From JACPDI01 sp035463475 (GTDB taxonomy: Bacteria > Acidobacteriota > Vicinamibacteria > Vicinamibacterales > 2-12-FULL-66-21), in contig DATHTE010000073.1 of NCBI GenBank assembly GCA_035463475.1, forward strand, positions 1 through 64,000: a DNA stretch of 64,000 nt, given 5' to 3'. The notes beneath the pieces are model-generated. The model saw only the letters and a list, made by a program, of their open reading frames with translations. It had not been told where the DNA came from and made no database searches. Shown piece after piece: positions 43,921 through 52,616 of the stretch. Numbering within the stretch: position 1 is the stretch's first letter; each line of letters opens with the position of its first letter. The position numbers and the translations under genes are program-made.

Positions 43921-44723
43921 GCGGCTCGCTTGCGCGCCGCGACGGGCTCGGGTGCACGTCCGCGCCGGCGGAGCCGGACAAGCATGTATACGCTCAGCGG
44001 CGCGAGGACGATCGAGATGAACTGCGAGGTCGAGAAGATGCCGACAGCGCCGCGCGGGTCCCCACGATAGAACTCGATCACGAACCGCGTGATCGCATAG
44101 AGCAGCATGTAGAGCCAGAACGTGCGCCCTGGGAAGTTGCGGCCGCGCCGTTCCGTGGCGAGCAGCAAGACGAGGATGATCAGCTCCGCGCCGGCCTCGT
44201 AGAGCTGCGTGGGATGCAGCGGCACGTCCAGCGGGGTCCCCACGTAGTCCGCGGCAATCGGGCTCGTGAACGTAATCGCCCAGGGCACGGAGGTCGGCCG
44301 GCCGTAACAGCAGCCGGCCATCACGCATCCGATCCGTCCAACCACGTGGCCGAGGGCGATGCCGGGTGCGAACGCGTCGGTCGTGTTCCACAACGGGAGC
44401 TTCGCCCGGCGCATGTACCACATCGCCACGGCGACCGCGGCGATCAGCCCGCCGTAGAACACGCCACCGGAGCGGAACACCGTGAACAGCTCGGCGGGGT
44501 GGCTCGAGTAGTACCCGAAGTCCACGACGAGCAGCAGCAGCTTGGCCCCCACCAGCGCGCTGGCGATGATCCAGATGCCCAGGTCCATGACCCGGTCGCC
44601 GTTCAGCCCGCGGGCGCGCGCCCGCCGCACGGCCAGCCAGAGGCCCGTGAGATACGCGGCGGCGAGCAGCACGCCGTACGTGTAGACGGGAAAGGCGCCG
44701 ATCTCAAACAGCAGCGGATGCAT
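43917..44723 (-). CDS. lgt: Prolipoprotein diacylglyceryl transferase
   Basis: 268 aa, seven predicted membrane segments. The signature GRIGCVMAGCCYG is present, with VPLHPTQLYEAGAELI and GVFYGGLIAA. It transfers diacylglycerol from phosphatidylglycerol to the lipobox cysteine. It overlaps the lspA end by 20 nt. Having lgt and lspA together joins both steps of lipoprotein maturation. Confidence 0.95.
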   Translation of the reverse strand: MHPLLFEIGAFPVYTYGVLLAAAYLTGLWLAVRRARARGLNGDRVMDLGIWIIASALVGAKLLLLVVDFGYYSSHPAELFTVFRSGGVFYGGLIAAVAVAMWYMRRAKLPLWNTTDAFAPGIALGHVVGRIGCVMAGCCYGRPTSVPWAITFTSPIAADYVGTPLDVPLHPTQLYEAGAELIILVLLLATERRGRNFPGRTFWLYMLLYAITRFVIEFYRGDPRGAVGIFSTSQFISIVLAPLSVYMLVRLRRRGRAPEPVAARKRAA

Positions 44724-45249
44724 GCTGGCGTCCTGAAAAAATCACTTCGAACAGCACGAGCACGGCGCCCACGCTAATCGAGGCGTCCGCCACGTTGAAC
44801 GCCCAGAAGTGCACGGTGCCGTAGTACACGTCCACGAAATCCAGCACGTACCCGTGCATGGCGCGGTCGAGCAGGTTGCCGACCGCGCCGCCGAGGATGA
44901 GCGCGAGCCCCGTCCGCGCGAGCCGTTCGTGCGCGCCGAGCTTCACGGCGTACACGCCAATCGCGATGAGCGCGCCGAACGCGATCAGCATCATGACGAT
45001 CGGCTTGAACGGGAACTCCACGCTGTTCAGGATCCCGAATGCCGCCCCCGTGTTCCTGACGTGGGTCAGCTCGACGAGCCCGGGGATCACCGTGAGACTG
45101 TCGTGGAGCACCAGGACCTGTCGCACGAAGGCCTTGGTCGCTTGGTCCGCCACGAAGATCGGAAGCGCGATGAGGAGCAGGGGTCGCCACGCGCTGCGGT
45201 GGCGCGGCGAGGGCGTCGCGGCAGCCGGTCCGGCGGGCGTGGCGTTCAT
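44704..45249 (-). CDS. lspA: Lipoprotein signal peptidase II
   Basis: 181 aa with four membrane helices. The Asp dyad regions are present: RNTGAAFG, GGAVGNLLDRAMHGYVLDFV and FWAFNVADASISVG. It cuts the signal peptide before the lipidated Cys. ATG 45249 overlaps the ileS stop (ATGA). The ileS-lspA pairing is common in bacteria. Confidence 0.95.
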   Translation of the reverse strand: MNATPAGPAAATPSPRHRSAWRPLLLIALPIFVADQATKAFVRQVLVLHDSLTVIPGLVELTHVRNTGAAFGILNSVEFPFKPIVMMLIAFGALIAIGVYAVKLGAHERLARTGLALILGGAVGNLLDRAMHGYVLDFVDVYYGTVHFWAFNVADASISVGAVLVLFEVIFSGRQHASAAV

Positions 45250-48056
45250 GCGACCGTCTGCGCGACCGCCTCCGCGCACCGCCCGCAGATCTCTCCGTCG
45301 GCGGCCGGGACCAGCGCCGGCACCACGCGCCAGCAGCGCGGGCATTTCGTGCCGGTGGCCTTCTCAACCTGCACCTCGATGTCGTCAGAGGACGAGTGCG
45401 CGACCTCCACCTCCGAGACGATGAAGAGCATGGGCAGGTCCGCGCGGCGCTCCGCCAGCAGCCGGCCCGTCGAGCCACCCGCCCGCACCCGCACCCGCGC
45501 GCCGAGCGAGTTGCCGATCGTCTTCTCCTGCCGGCCGCCCTCGAGCGCCACGTTCACCTGGTCGCGCACCTGGATCAGCCGCTGCCAGGTCGCGGCAAGT
45601 TCCGGGTGCTGCATCGCCTCGAGATCCGACGGGAAGAGCGCGAGATGCACCGACTCCTCGCGCGTCCCGGGCAGGTGCTGCCACAGCTCTTCGCACGTGA
45701 CGGGGAGGATCGGCGCGATGAGGCGCGCCAGCCCGTCCGCGATCCGGTAAAGCGCCGTCTGCGCCGACCGCCGCTCGAGCGACCCGGCGCCGAAGGTGTA
45801 CAAGCGGTCCTTGGACACGTCCAGATAGAACGCGCTGAGGTCCACGGTGACGAGCGCGTTCAGCGTGTGGAAAATCGTCGGGTAGTCGTACTCCTCGTAC
45901 GCCCGCAGCATCTTCGCCGCCGCGTCGGCGTAACGCGACAGCGCGTACCGATCGACTTCCTGCATACGATCGAAGGGCACGGCATGAGCGGACGGATCGA
46001 AATCGTACAGGTTCGAAACGAGATACCGGAACGTGTTTCGCACCTTGCGGTACGCCTCGACGACGCGCGCGAGGACCTCGTTGCCGAGCCGCGTGTCGTC
46101 GCGGTAGTCCACCATCGACACCCAGAGCCGCAACACGTCCGCGCCGGACTTCTTGATGAGGTCCGCGGGCTCGACGAAGTTGCCGAGCGATTTGGACATC
46201 TTGCGCCCTTGCTCGTCCACGACGAACCCGTGGGTCAGGACGCGCCGGAACGGCGCCGCGCCGCGCGTGCCGAGGCCCACGAGCAGCGAGCTCTGGAACC
46301 AGCCGCGATACTGGTCGCTGCCCTCGAGGTACAGGTCCGCCGGCCAATCGTGGCCAGGCCGCCGCGCGAGCACGACGAGGTGGCTCGACCCCGAGTCGAA
46401 CCAGACGTCCAGAATGTCGCGCTCGCGTTCGAACGCGGTACTGCCGCAGCGGCAGACCAGGCCCTCCGGGAGGAACTCCTCGAGCGGCCGTTCGTACCAG
46501 GCATCAGCGCCGTGCTGCTCGAACACGGCCGCCGTCTTCGCGACCAGCGCCGTCGTGATGAGCGCTTCGCCGCAGGACGTGCAGCTGACCGCCGGGATCG
46601 GGACACCCCAGGATCGCTGGCGCGAGATGCACCAGTCGGGTCGCCCCCCGACAGTCGCGCGCATGCGGTCCCCGCCCCACTCCGGTATCCAGCCCACGCG
46701 TTCCGTCTCCGCGAGCGCGCGCGCCCGCAGGGACGTCTCGGCTGCCCCCGATTCGTCCGCATCGAGACGGATGAACCACTGCCAGGTCGCCAGAAAGATC
46801 ACCGGGTTGTGGCAACGCCAGCAGTGCGGGTACGAGTGCTCGAACGCTTCCCGGTACCACAGACGGCCGCGTTCTTTCAGTGCTTCTTCGATTCGCGGAT
46901 TCGCGTCGAACACGCGCATGCCGCCGAAGAGCGGCAGTTCCGGGACGAAATGGCCGCTGCCGGTGACAGGCACATCAACTTCGATGCCGTAGCGCACGCC
47001 CGTGTAGAAGTCGTCTGACCCGTGCCCCGGCGCGGTGTGGACCGCCCCCGTGCCCTGGTCGAGCGTGACGTAGTCCGCGAGCACCGCGTACGACGGCCGT
47101 TGGTACAGCGGGTGCGTGAACGAGATGCGCTCGTCGCCGGACATGTCGAGCGCCGAGCCCTTGAACTTCGCGACAGGGGACGTAAGGGGCCGGCCTATTT
47201 TCGCGGAGACGGACGCCGCGAGCTGCTCGGCGACGATCACCGCCCGCCCCTCGACCTCGTACGCGCCGTACTCGAGCTCCGGATGGAATGCGATCGCGCG
47301 GTTTGCCGGGATCGTCCACGGGGTCGTCGTCCAGATGAGCACGGAGACCTGGCGGCCGCGCAGCGCCGGAACGCGCCGCGCGAGGAGCTCCGCGCTGGCC
47401 GGATCGAGCTGGAACTCGACGTAGATCGACGGCGAAGCGTGTGGCCCGTACTCCACCTCCGCCTCCGCGAGCGCGGTGCGGCAGTGGATGCACCAGTGGA
47501 CCGGCTTCTTCCCCTTGTAGACCAGGCCGCGCTCGACGAACTGGCCGAGCGCCCGGACGATCGTCGCCTGGTAGTCGTGGGACATCGTCCTGTACGGATC
47601 GTCCCATGTGCCGAACACCAGCAGGCGCTTGAATCCCTGCCGCTGGATGTCGATGAACCGCTCGGCGTAGCGGCGGCAGGCGCGCCGGAAGTCCGCCACG
47701 CTCATCTCCCGCTTGCGCGGGCCGAGCTCGCGGTCGACGTTCAGCTCGATCGGCAGGCCGTGGCAGTCCCACCCCGGCACGTACGGCGCGTCGTAACCCG
47801 CCATCGTGCGCGACTTCACGACGAAGTCCTTGAGGACCTTGTTCAGCAGGTGCCCGGTGTGGATCGTGCCATTGGCATAGGGGGGGCCGTCGTGCAGGAC
47901 GAAGCGGCGGTTCGCGGTCTTCGCGCGCTCGCGCAGCCGCTCCCAGACGCGCAGCTCGTCCCACCGGGCGAGCATCTGCGGCTCGGTGACCGCGAGGTTC
48001 GCCTTCATGGGAAAGGCGGTCCGGGGCAGGTTGAGCGTCTCTTTCCAGTCGCGCAT
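45246..48056 (-). CDS. ileS: Isoleucyl-tRNA synthetase
   Basis: 936 aa class I synthetase. The HIGH motif region is PPYANGTIHTGHLLNK and the KMSKS loop GRKMSKSLGN. The editing domain and a C-terminal zinc ribbon (CPRCWRVVP and ICGRCAEAV) follow. The length and C-terminal zinc site match the usual bacterial type. It heads the operon ileS-lspA-lgt-rluD-NUDIX. A TACAAT lies about 30 nt upstream on the minus strand, within reach of a weak promoter. Confidence 0.97.
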   Translation of the reverse strand: MRDWKETLNLPRTAFPMKANLAVTEPQMLARWDELRVWERLRERAKTANRRFVLHDGPPYANGTIHTGHLLNKVLKDFVVKSRTMAGYDAPYVPGWDCHGLPIELNVDRELGPRKREMSVADFRRACRRYAERFIDIQRQGFKRLLVFGTWDDPYRTMSHDYQATIVRALGQFVERGLVYKGKKPVHWCIHCRTALAEAEVEYGPHASPSIYVEFQLDPASAELLARRVPALRGRQVSVLIWTTTPWTIPANRAIAFHPELEYGAYEVEGRAVIVAEQLAASVSAKIGRPLTSPVAKFKGSALDMSGDERISFTHPLYQRPSYAVLADYVTLDQGTGAVHTAPGHGSDDFYTGVRYGIEVDVPVTGSGHFVPELPLFGGMRVFDANPRIEEALKERGRLWYREAFEHSYPHCWRCHNPVIFLATWQWFIRLDADESGAAETSLRARALAETERVGWIPEWGGDRMRATVGGRPDWCISRQRSWGVPIPAVSCTSCGEALITTALVAKTAAVFEQHGADAWYERPLEEFLPEGLVCRCGSTAFERERDILDVWFDSGSSHLVVLARRPGHDWPADLYLEGSDQYRGWFQSSLLVGLGTRGAAPFRRVLTHGFVVDEQGRKMSKSLGNFVEPADLIKKSGADVLRLWVSMVDYRDDTRLGNEVLARVVEAYRKVRNTFRYLVSNLYDFDPSAHAVPFDRMQEVDRYALSRYADAAAKMLRAYEEYDYPTIFHTLNALVTVDLSAFYLDVSKDRLYTFGAGSLERRSAQTALYRIADGLARLIAPILPVTCEELWQHLPGTREESVHLALFPSDLEAMQHPELAATWQRLIQVRDQVNVALEGGRQEKTIGNSLGARVRVRAGGSTGRLLAERRADLPMLFIVSEVEVAHSSSDDIEVQVEKATGTKCPRCWRVVPALVPAADGEICGRCAEAVAQTVA

Positions 48057-48083
48057 GACCGGCGTAAAGAGTCTATTGTACAG

Positions 48084-48115
48084 AAAAAGGGCCGGAGCTC
48101 CGTGGAGTCCGGCCC
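48084..48115 (-). terminator. Rho-independent terminator of the LecA-like gene
   Basis: Stem GGGCCGGA (48089-48096) / TCCGGCCC (48108-48115), with five T on the minus strand (48084-48088). It separates this gene from ileS downstream. Confidence 0.8.
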
Positions 48116-48159
48116 TCGCGCGCGTCAGCCAGGCGTGCCGGCTGCGCCTCGATCGCCTG

Positions 48160-49008
48160 CTATCTCCGTCCTCGAGCGCGGGTGACTTGCACGTTGAATT
48201 GCCCGGTGTTGTCGCCGACGTAGTCGTCGTTGATGCCGAGATGGAGGGGACCGCTCTCCGGCATCTGGACGCTCGGGAGATCGCCGATTCCGAACGGCTT
48301 CCCCTCGCCGATGCGCGCGATGAGGGCGCCGGTGATCGCTTCCGGCATTGGCGAGCCCGGCGTCTTCCTGCCGCTGAACGCGCCGGCTGGCTGCGCTCGA
48401 TCGTTCGAGTCCCCGCTCAGCTGGACATGTCCTGTCGCGGAGAACCGGATCGTCTCGCCGCGCCGCACGATCAGCCCGGTGGGGGTCCACTGCTGGTTGC
48501 CCGCCACGACGATCGCTCCCGGCGGGGCCGGTTGCGCGGTGCTCGCTGTCGTACCTGGCGTCGTGACGCCGCTCGTGTAGCTCGCCGGCGGCGGCGCCAT
48601 GTAGATCCGCCAGATCTCGTTCGAGTGATAGTTGGATTGCGCGGATTCCGTCGCGACGGTGACGCGCAGAGGATCCCGCTCGCCAAGGTCGACGAAGTGC
48701 CCCACCACGACGCGCCCGTCACGGAAGATGATCACGTGCTGCCCGTCGTTCAGATGCCGGAGTTCCTCCTGCGAGAGGGCCCGCGGCGGCGCGCCTTCGA
48801 ACTCGATGACCGCGATGTCGCCCGGCCGGTACTGGCGTTCGACACCGCCGTATCTGAACGTGAGCCCGATCCCGCCGAGATCGACGAGCTGGCCGGTGAA
48901 CTTCTCGCCGGAGCGCATCACCATCGTGGCGTTCACCTGCGCCTGAGCTAGGCTCGCCCAGGCCACCGTCACGACAGCGGCGGCCACCACAACTACGCGT
49001 GTTCTCAT
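48160..49008 (-). CDS. Exported protein with a C-terminal LecA-like (PA-IL) domain
   Basis: 282 aa from ATG 49008, set by GGAGG 7 nt upstream. The signal peptide (VVVVAAAVVTVAWASLAQA) is followed by a beta-rich domain with MVMRSGEKFTGQLVDLGG and VIFRDGRVVVGHFVDLGERD. After a Thr/Pro/Ala linker, residues ~175-280 resemble the LecA/PA-IL galactophilic lectin fold (GLIVRRGETIRFSATGHVQL, then GRIGEGKPF-type strand and LHLGINDDYVGDNTGQFNV). It probably acts outside the inner membrane. Sugar binding is inferred from the fold only; the calcium site cannot be confirmed by eye. Confidence 0.7.
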   Translation of the reverse strand: MRTRVVVVAAAVVTVAWASLAQAQVNATMVMRSGEKFTGQLVDLGGIGLTFRYGGVERQYRPGDIAVIEFEGAPPRALSQEELRHLNDGQHVIIFRDGRVVVGHFVDLGERDPLRVTVATESAQSNYHSNEIWRIYMAPPPASYTSGVTTPGTTASTAQPAPPGAIVVAGNQQWTPTGLIVRRGETIRFSATGHVQLSGDSNDRAQPAGAFSGRKTPGSPMPEAITGALIARIGEGKPFGIGDLPSVQMPESGPLHLGINDDYVGDNTGQFNVQVTRARGRR

Positions 49009-49124
49009 CTGATGCCTCCTGCAATTCAAGCTCGACCTGTTCAGTTACTCCACTGGAGATGGTGCAATGGTAGGGCCAGTGGATAGGCCCGGTTTCACAA
49101 GAATTTTCGCACAAATCCGGCCGC

Positions 49125-49130
49125 TATAAT
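49125..49130 (+). promoter_or_regulatory. -10 box of a leaderless promoter for the M16 peptidase operon
   Basis: A perfect TATAAT ends 8 nt before ATG 49139, so the message should start within 1-2 nt of the start codon. There is no ribosome site. The -35 is weak (ATTTTC region). Confidence 0.55.
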
Positions 49131-49138
49131 GGACGTCT

Positions 49139-50452
49139 ATGCCGCCAGTACCGCTCGACGCACCCGCCCGTAATGCGGTGCTCCAGCGCGTCCTCGACAA
49201 CGGGCTCACGGTGCTCGTGCAGCCCGTCCACATCGCGCCCCTCGCCTCGGTGTGGGCCTGGTATCACGTGGGCTCCAAGGACGAAGGAGCTGGCCTCAGC
49301 GGGGTCTCGCACTGGGTCGAGCACATGAATTTCAAGGGCTCGGCGCGCATTCCGCGCGACGACATGAAGACCTTCGTCGAGAAGTTCGGCGGCACCTGGA
49401 ACGGCTACACCTGGATCGATCAGACCGCCTACTTCGAAACGGCCAGCCGTGATGCGCTCGATCGGATGCTGTTCCTCGAGGCGGAGCGCATGAGCAGCTG
49501 CACGTACGATACCGAGGACTGCGAATCGGAGCGAACCGTCATCATCTCGGAGCTCCAAGGGAGCGAGAACGATCCGGAGCAGTTGCTCGACGTCGAACTG
49601 ACGGCCGCCGCCTTTCGCGCGCATCCGTACGGCCACCCGACGATCGGCTGGCTCACCGACCTTCAGACGATGACGCGCGACGACCTGTTCGGCCACTACC
49701 GCTCGTTCTACACCCCTGAAAATGCCCGGCTCGTCGTCGTCGGCGATGTGGAGGCGGACGCGGTATTTCGCGCGGTGGAGCGCGAGTTCGGTGCGATCGC
49801 CGGCACGCCCGCGCCGCGGCGCCGCGCGATCGTCGAGCCGCCGCGGCACGGCGAGCGGCGCGTCACGATCGAACGCCCCGGCACGACAATGTACCTGAAG
49901 GTGGCATGGCCCTCTCCGGCGATCACGGATGCTGATTTCTTCGCCGTGCTGGTCGCCGACGCGGTGCTGACGGGCGCCAAAGGGCTGAATCTCTGGTCCA
50001 GTTTCCGGTTGCCGGCGCCGCAGAGAAAGTCCCGGCTCTACCGGGCGCTGGTGGAGCAGGGGCTCGCGTCCGCCGTGTCGGGCGCAATCCTGCCCACCGA
50101 GCACCCGTTCCTGTACACGGTGTCCGCGACCGTGGCGGAAGGCGTCACGATCGATCGAGTCGAGCAGGTGCTCCTGCAGGAAATCGAGCGGCTGCGGCGC
50201 GGTGGTCTTGAACCGGGCGAGTTGGAGCGCGCGCGCCGGCAGCTGCGCGCCCGGCTGGTTTTCGAGAACGACAGCGTGACCAACATAGCGCACCAGCTCG
50301 GGTACTACTCGACGATCGCCACGCTGAACGATTTCATGGGGCTCGAGGCGCGCATCGCCGCAGTCAGCGAGGACGCGGTGGCGGCAGCGGTCGAGAAGCG
50401 GTTCGCGCCGTCGCAGCGGACGGTGGCCAGGTTCCGGCCGGAGGGCGCATGA
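49139..50452 (+). CDS. M16 zinc peptidase, catalytic partner
   Basis: 437 aa. The inverted zinc motif HxxEH is at H58-WV-E61-H62 (SGVSHWVEHMNFKG), with the downstream Glu in ESERTVIISELQ completing the site. There is no signal peptide, so it is cytosolic unless exported by another route. M16B peptidases of bacteria usually pair with an inactive homologue, and the next gene is such a partner. The pair overlaps by 4 nt (ATGA). It degrades peptides; the substrate is unknown. Confidence 0.9.
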   Translation: MPPVPLDAPARNAVLQRVLDNGLTVLVQPVHIAPLASVWAWYHVGSKDEGAGLSGVSHWVEHMNFKGSARIPRDDMKTFVEKFGGTWNGYTWIDQTAYFETASRDALDRMLFLEAERMSSCTYDTEDCESERTVIISELQGSENDPEQLLDVELTAAAFRAHPYGHPTIGWLTDLQTMTRDDLFGHYRSFYTPENARLVVVGDVEADAVFRAVEREFGAIAGTPAPRRRAIVEPPRHGERRVTIERPGTTMYLKVAWPSPAITDADFFAVLVADAVLTGAKGLNLWSSFRLPAPQRKSRLYRALVEQGLASAVSGAILPTEHPFLYTVSATVAEGVTIDRVEQVLLQEIERLRRGGLEPGELERARRQLRARLVFENDSVTNIAHQLGYYSTIATLNDFMGLEARIAAVSEDAVAAAVEKRFAPSQRTVARFRPEGA

Positions 50453-51726
50453 GCGTGATCGCCGGCGCGGGCCTGGCCCCGACGCGCTCCGTGCTCGACA
50501 GCGGGCTGGTGGTGCTCGCGAAACAGACGACCGCCACGCCCGCGGTGACGATCCACGCGATGAGCTGCGCCGGCAGCGTGCACGATCCCGCGGACCTGCC
50601 AGGCGTGGCGCATTTCGTCGCTCGCGTGATGGACCGCGGGACCGAGACCCTGAGCGCCGACGAGATCGCGGACCAACTCGACGAGCGCGGGGTGTCGCTC
50701 GCCATCAGGCCGAACCGCCACACCACGGCGATCACCGTCGATTGCCTGCGCGAGGACGTGGACGCGATGCTGGCTCTGGTCGCCGACGTGATCCGGCGGC
50801 CCGCGTTTCCGGAGGACCAGATCGCGCTGCGGCGCCGCGAGATCCTGACCGGGCTCGGACAGGACGAGGACAACCCCGCCGCCCGGGCGACGACGGAACT
50901 GTTTCCGCTGCTGTACGGCCCGGCACACGCCTACAGCCGTCGGCCCAAAGGCACGCCCGGATCCGTCGAGCGCATCACGGGCGACGACCTCGTCGCGTTC
51001 CACCAGGCCCGCTTTGCGCCGCACCGGCTGTCGATCGCGGTGGTCGGAGACATCGAACCGGCGCGCGCGGTCGACGAGGCGGCGCGCGCATTCGAGGACT
51101 GGCGCGCGGCGGGCGCCGAAGACGATCCCATTCCCGCCCCCGTGCCACGGACGCGCCGCGAGATGAGGGTGGTGCCCATGCCGTCGAAGGCGCAGGCGGA
51201 CATCGCCTACGGGTTCGTGACGATCACGCGCACCGATCCGGCGTACTACGCGTACCTCGTGATGAACACGGTCCTCGGGCAGTACGGCATCGGAGGGCGG
51301 ATCGGTGACGCGTTGCGGGAGCGGCAGGGCCTCGCGTATTACGCGTACAGCGCCTTCGATCCGCATGTCGTCGCGGGCCCGCTGATGGTGCGGGCCGGCG
51401 TGGACGGGGCGAGCGTCGATCGCGCCGTGGCCACTATCGACGCGCAGGTCGCCGCCATGGCCGCCGACGGGCCGACCGACGACGAGCTGGCGGACACCAA
51501 GCGGTTCTTGATTGGCTCGCTGCCGCGGACCCTCGAGACGAATGCCGGGATCGCGTTCTTCCTGCAGACGGCGGAGCACTTCGGGCTCGGGCTCGACCAC
51601 GACCTGCGCCTGCCGGCGCTCATCGAGGCTGTCTCGCGCGACGCCGCCCACGCGGCGGCACGGCAGCTTTCGCCCGACCGTGCCGCGATCGTCGTGGCCG
51701 GGCCGTACGAGGGCGCGCCGGCGTGA
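50449..51726 (+). CDS. M16 peptidase homologue, inactive partner
   Basis: 425 aa M16 fold in which the zinc site is lost: the HxxEH position reads GVAHFVARVM. The substrate-binding C-terminal element GGRIGDALRERQGLAYYAYS (R/Y motif) is kept. This matches the known alpha/beta split of M16B proteins, where one subunit has the metal and the other the R/Y pair. It forms a heterodimer with the upstream protein, by inference. It overlaps the GNAT gene by 4 nt (GTGA). Confidence 0.88.
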   Translation: MSVIAGAGLAPTRSVLDSGLVVLAKQTTATPAVTIHAMSCAGSVHDPADLPGVAHFVARVMDRGTETLSADEIADQLDERGVSLAIRPNRHTTAITVDCLREDVDAMLALVADVIRRPAFPEDQIALRRREILTGLGQDEDNPAARATTELFPLLYGPAHAYSRRPKGTPGSVERITGDDLVAFHQARFAPHRLSIAVVGDIEPARAVDEAARAFEDWRAAGAEDDPIPAPVPRTRREMRVVPMPSKAQADIAYGFVTITRTDPAYYAYLVMNTVLGQYGIGGRIGDALRERQGLAYYAYSAFDPHVVAGPLMVRAGVDGASVDRAVATIDAQVAAMAADGPTDDELADTKRFLIGSLPRTLETNAGIAFFLQTAEHFGLGLDHDLRLPALIEAVSRDAAHAAARQLSPDRAAIVVAGPYEGAPA

Positions 51727-52616
51727 GTCAGCCCCTGCTGCCTGGTTTGCCCGCAACGCCTCCGGTCATGACCTACGCCATCCGGCCGCTCGCGACCCTC
51801 GACGAGTGCCTCAGGGTCGTCGAGCTGGAGAAGGCGATCTGGGGTTACACGGACGGCGACGACGTCGTGCCCGCCGCGATCCTGATCGTCTCGATCAAGC
51901 GCGGCGGGATCCTCCTCGGGGCGTTTGACGCGGCGGACCGCATGGTTGGCTTCGTCTACTCACTCGCCGCGCTGAAGGACGGGCGGCCGTCGCAATGGTC
52001 GCACATGCTCGGAGTGCTGCCGGAGGCGCGTGACGCGGGCGCGGGCGCGCAGCTGAAGCGCGCGCAGCGGGCCGCGGCGCTCGCCATGGGTCTGAACCTG
52101 ATTGAGTGGACGTTCGACCCGATGCAGGCGTTAAACGCCCACCTGAACTTCGCCAAGCTCGGGACGATTGCTGAAGAGTACCTGGAGGATGTCTACGGCG
52201 AGTCGAGCAGCCCGCTGCATCGCGGGACGCCCACCGACCGGCTCATTGCCCAGTGGCACCTCGACGCGCCGCACGTGCTGAGGAGACTGGATGAGCCCCG
52301 CGCGCAGATGCGCGCCCCCGGAACGTTCGACGCTCCGGCGGTCCTGGCGTTCGACGGCAGGCGCGCGAGGCCCGAACCGTCCGCGGTCGACACCGCGGTG
52401 GCCGCCCGGCGTGTCGCGATCGAGATACCGGTCGGTTTCGCCGACCTGATGACGAGCGATCGGGCGCTGGCGCTCGCCTGGCGCCTCGCGACCCGCGAAG
52501 CGTTCACGACCTATTTCGGCCGCGGCTACCGCGCGGTGGATTTCTTCCTCGAGCGCGAGCGCGCGTGCGGCAGATATCTGCTCGCGTCGGACCAGCCTTC
52601 CTCAGCCCTCGCGTAG
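51723..52616 (+). CDS. GNAT-family protein resembling D-amino acid N-succinyltransferase (COG3375-like)
   Basis: 297 aa from GTG 51723. It has a GNAT-like core with VVPAAILIVSIKRGGILLGAF, SHMLGVLPEARDAGAGAQLK and the strongly diagnostic WTFDPMQALNAHLNFAKLG. These fit the group of GNATs encoded next to N-succinylamino acid racemases in some bacteria, where they succinylate D-amino acids. Here the racemase-like gene is 40 kb away. A C-terminal region of unknown role follows (residues ~190-297). It is last in the M16 operon and converges with the permease gene, overlapping it by 15 nt. Confidence 0.72.
   Translation: MSQPLLPGLPATPPVMTYAIRPLATLDECLRVVELEKAIWGYTDGDDVVPAAILIVSIKRGGILLGAFDAADRMVGFVYSLAALKDGRPSQWSHMLGVLPEARDAGAGAQLKRAQRAAALAMGLNLIEWTFDPMQALNAHLNFAKLGTIAEEYLEDVYGESSSPLHRGTPTDRLIAQWHLDAPHVLRRLDEPRAQMRAPGTFDAPAVLAFDGRRARPEPSAVDTAVAARRVAIEIPVGFADLMTSDRALALAWRLATREAFTTYFGRGYRAVDFFLERERACGRYLLASDQPSSALA

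Noticed and set aside
50449..51726. Second active M16 peptidase
   Set aside because: The HxxEH zinc motif is lost (AHFVAR); only the fold and R/Y element remain.
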